Part shown: piece after piece, positions 5,843 through 6,821 of the stretch
Layout of the letters: each line of letters opens with the position of its first letter
How positions within the stretch are numbered: position 1 is the first letter of the stretch
Origin: Thermomicrobiaceae bacterium
Lineage (GTDB): Bacteria > Chloroflexota > Chloroflexia > Thermomicrobiales > Thermomicrobiaceae
Length of the DNA stretch: 6,821 nucleotides
Reading direction: 5' to 3'
Assembly (NCBI GenBank): GCA_007123655.1
Contig: SKKR01000504.1
Span: forward strand, 1 to 6,821
Notes under the pieces: model-generated
Database searches by the model: none
What the model saw: the letters and a program-made list of their open reading frames with translations, nothing else
Told to the model about the DNA's origin: nothing
Program-made: the position numbers and the translations under genes

Positions 5843-6821
5843 ATGGTAGTCAGTCGTCAGGTCACACCGGACGAAGAAGTCCTCGGGAAGGCGTACGACC
5901 GCCGGGTCGCGGCCCGACTCTTCGAGCGCGCGCTCCCGTTTCGCGGCAAGATGATCTTCACAGCATTTCTGATGGCGGTGACGGCGGCCGCCGATCTCGC
6001 CCTTCCGTACCTGTTCGGACTCGGCATCGACGTCGTAAATCCGGACTCGCCGCGGACCTTCTTCGGCGCCAGCGGGATGCAGGCGCTGGACTGGCTGTTG
6101 ATCGCGTTCGGCATTGCCATCTTTGTACGTTTCTTCACGTTCTATGGTCAGGTCTACTACACCTCCCAGATCGGCCAGGCGATTGTCTTCAGCCTGCGAT
6201 CGACCCTCTTCCGGCACCTGCAGCGACTCGGTATCCGTCATGTCGACAAACGAGGCGTCGGCTCGACGATGTCCCGCGTTCAGAACGACGTGAGTGTCAT
6301 CAACGAACTGTTCACCGAAGGTCTCGTCGGTGTCGTCGGTGACTTTATTATCGTGTTCGGGATCGTCGGGATCATGCTGTTCACCAACTGGCAACTGGCG
6401 CTCCTTGCGTTCTCTGTGATGCCGATCATGGCAGTTACGATGGTGATCTGGCGCCGCTACGCGATCGCGGCCTATCGTGCGACACGTCTGACGATGGCCC
6501 GTGTCAATGCCAACCTTGCCGAAAGCATCGCGGGGGTTCGTGTGGTTCAGGCGTTCTCCCGCGAAGACGAGAATATGGGCCGCTTCGACGGCGTCAACCA
6601 CGACAACCTTGAGGCAAACCTGTGGGCTGCCAGGCTGGGCGCGGTTCTGTTTCCGATCGTTCAGCTCGTCGAAGCGCTCGCAACCGCGCTGGTGCTCTAC
6701 GTTGGCGGACTCCTGATCCTCGGGGGAAGTGCGTTCACGATCGGCGAACTCTTCACCTTCGCCGCCTACATTAGCCACTTCTATGAGCCGGTGCGTGAGC
6801 TGTCGCAGCGGTACAACACGC
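5843..6821 (+). CDS. ABC exporter partner subunit, membrane domain (3' end outside window)
   Basis: An open frame from ATG 5843 runs off the right edge; 326 residues are visible. It begins 11 nt after the first subunit's stop, with no strong ribosome binding site (GTTCGAG), so coupled re-initiation is likely. A longer cytosolic N-terminus (MVVSRQVTPDEEVLGKAYDR) precedes membrane segments near 37-62, 82-103, 160-180, 183-203, 267-293 and the start of segment 6 (301-315). Matching the first subunit are TNWQLALLAFSVMPI (cf. INWQLALISLALMPI) and AESIAGVRVVQAFSREDE (cf. QENLAGTRVVRSFAQEDR), the intracellular coupling region of type IV ABC exporters. The ATPase domain is not in the window. If the pair is asymmetric, it should carry a normal Walker B Glu and perhaps an altered signature motif. 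The frame holds no stop, so nothing suggests a broken gene. Confidence 0.92.
   Translation, partial: MVVSRQVTPDEEVLGKAYDRRVAARLFERALPFRGKMIFTAFLMAVTAAADLALPYLFGLGIDVVNPDSPRTFFGASGMQALDWLLIAFGIAIFVRFFTFYGQVYYTSQIGQAIVFSLRSTLFRHLQRLGIRHVDKRGVGSTMSRVQNDVSVINELFTEGLVGVVGDFIIVFGIVGIMLFTNWQLALLAFSVMPIMAVTMVIWRRYAIAAYRATRLTMARVNANLAESIAGVRVVQAFSREDENMGRFDGVNHDNLEANLWAARLGAVLFPIVQLVEALATALVLYVGGLLILGGSAFTIGELFTFAAYISHFYEPVRELSQRYNT

Noticed and set aside
5780..6778. A 332-codon open frame on the minus strand
   Set aside because: It is antisense to the second exporter gene, whose translation shows clear family motifs. Its own product is a charged, His/Asp/Arg-rich string without domains, typical of a GC-rich shadow frame.
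1..6821. CRISPR arrays, tRNA or rRNA genes, insertion sequences, attachment sites
   Set aside because: On reading by eye I found no regularly spaced repeats, no tRNA-like cloverleaf and no transposase or integrase frame. This is not a covariance-model search.

Overview
The window is a GC-rich bacterial chromosome segment, densely coded with short intergenic gaps, and it uses TTG and GTG as well as ATG starts. Gene content and style (an acpS-nnr pair, a CBS-pair protein, a heterodimeric ABC exporter, no mobile-element genes) fit an environmental or thermophile-like Chloroflexota or a similar high-GC lineage. That assignment is an impression from protein style and rests on no marker gene. Six protein genes are well supported, and the first and last run off the window edges.

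Left block (1-3276, plus strand): the 3' part of a UDP-glucose 6-dehydrogenase gene, then acpS (holo-ACP synthase), then nnr (bifunctional NAD(P)HX epimerase/dehydratase), then a small two-CBS-domain protein. The first three overlap (20 nt, then a TTGA stop/start overlap) and the CBS gene follows after 19 nt, so the four read as one transcript. A perfect 12-bp hairpin at 3247-3275 closes it. The genes cover sugar-nucleotide oxidation for cell-surface polysaccharide, acyl-carrier-protein activation, nicotinamide cofactor repair and a likely nucleotide-sensing protein: a housekeeping group rather than one pathway.

Middle block (3308-4079): a minus-strand gene for a helix-turn-helix protein (MerR/excisionase-like C-terminal domain, unrecognised N-terminal part) faces the CBS gene and is divergent from the exporter genes. 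Its upstream region holds a good sigma-70-type promoter (TTGACC-17-TACAAT), a strong ribosome binding site that moves the start to a GTG at 3844, and a striking cluster of five GTAC tetramers in 66 bp, including the 13-bp palindrome TGGTACAGTACCA. On the other strand an extended -10 element (TGATATATT) lies ahead of the exporter.

Right block (4080-6821, plus strand): two consecutive ABC exporter half-transporter genes, each encoding a membrane domain followed by an ATPase domain (the second is cut off before its ATPase domain). The first subunit has Asp in place of the catalytic Walker B Glu, the mark of the degenerate-site subunit of heterodimeric exporters such as TM287/288, LmrCD and BmrCD. 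The two products probably form one asymmetric efflux pump, and the divergent HTH protein is the obvious candidate regulator.

The most interesting point is the regulator/GTAC-cluster/asymmetric-exporter module. The rest is ordinary, apart from an acidic insertion in the Nnr dehydratase domain and an N-terminal extension on AcpS. I saw no tRNA, rRNA, CRISPR array, insertion sequence or attachment site.
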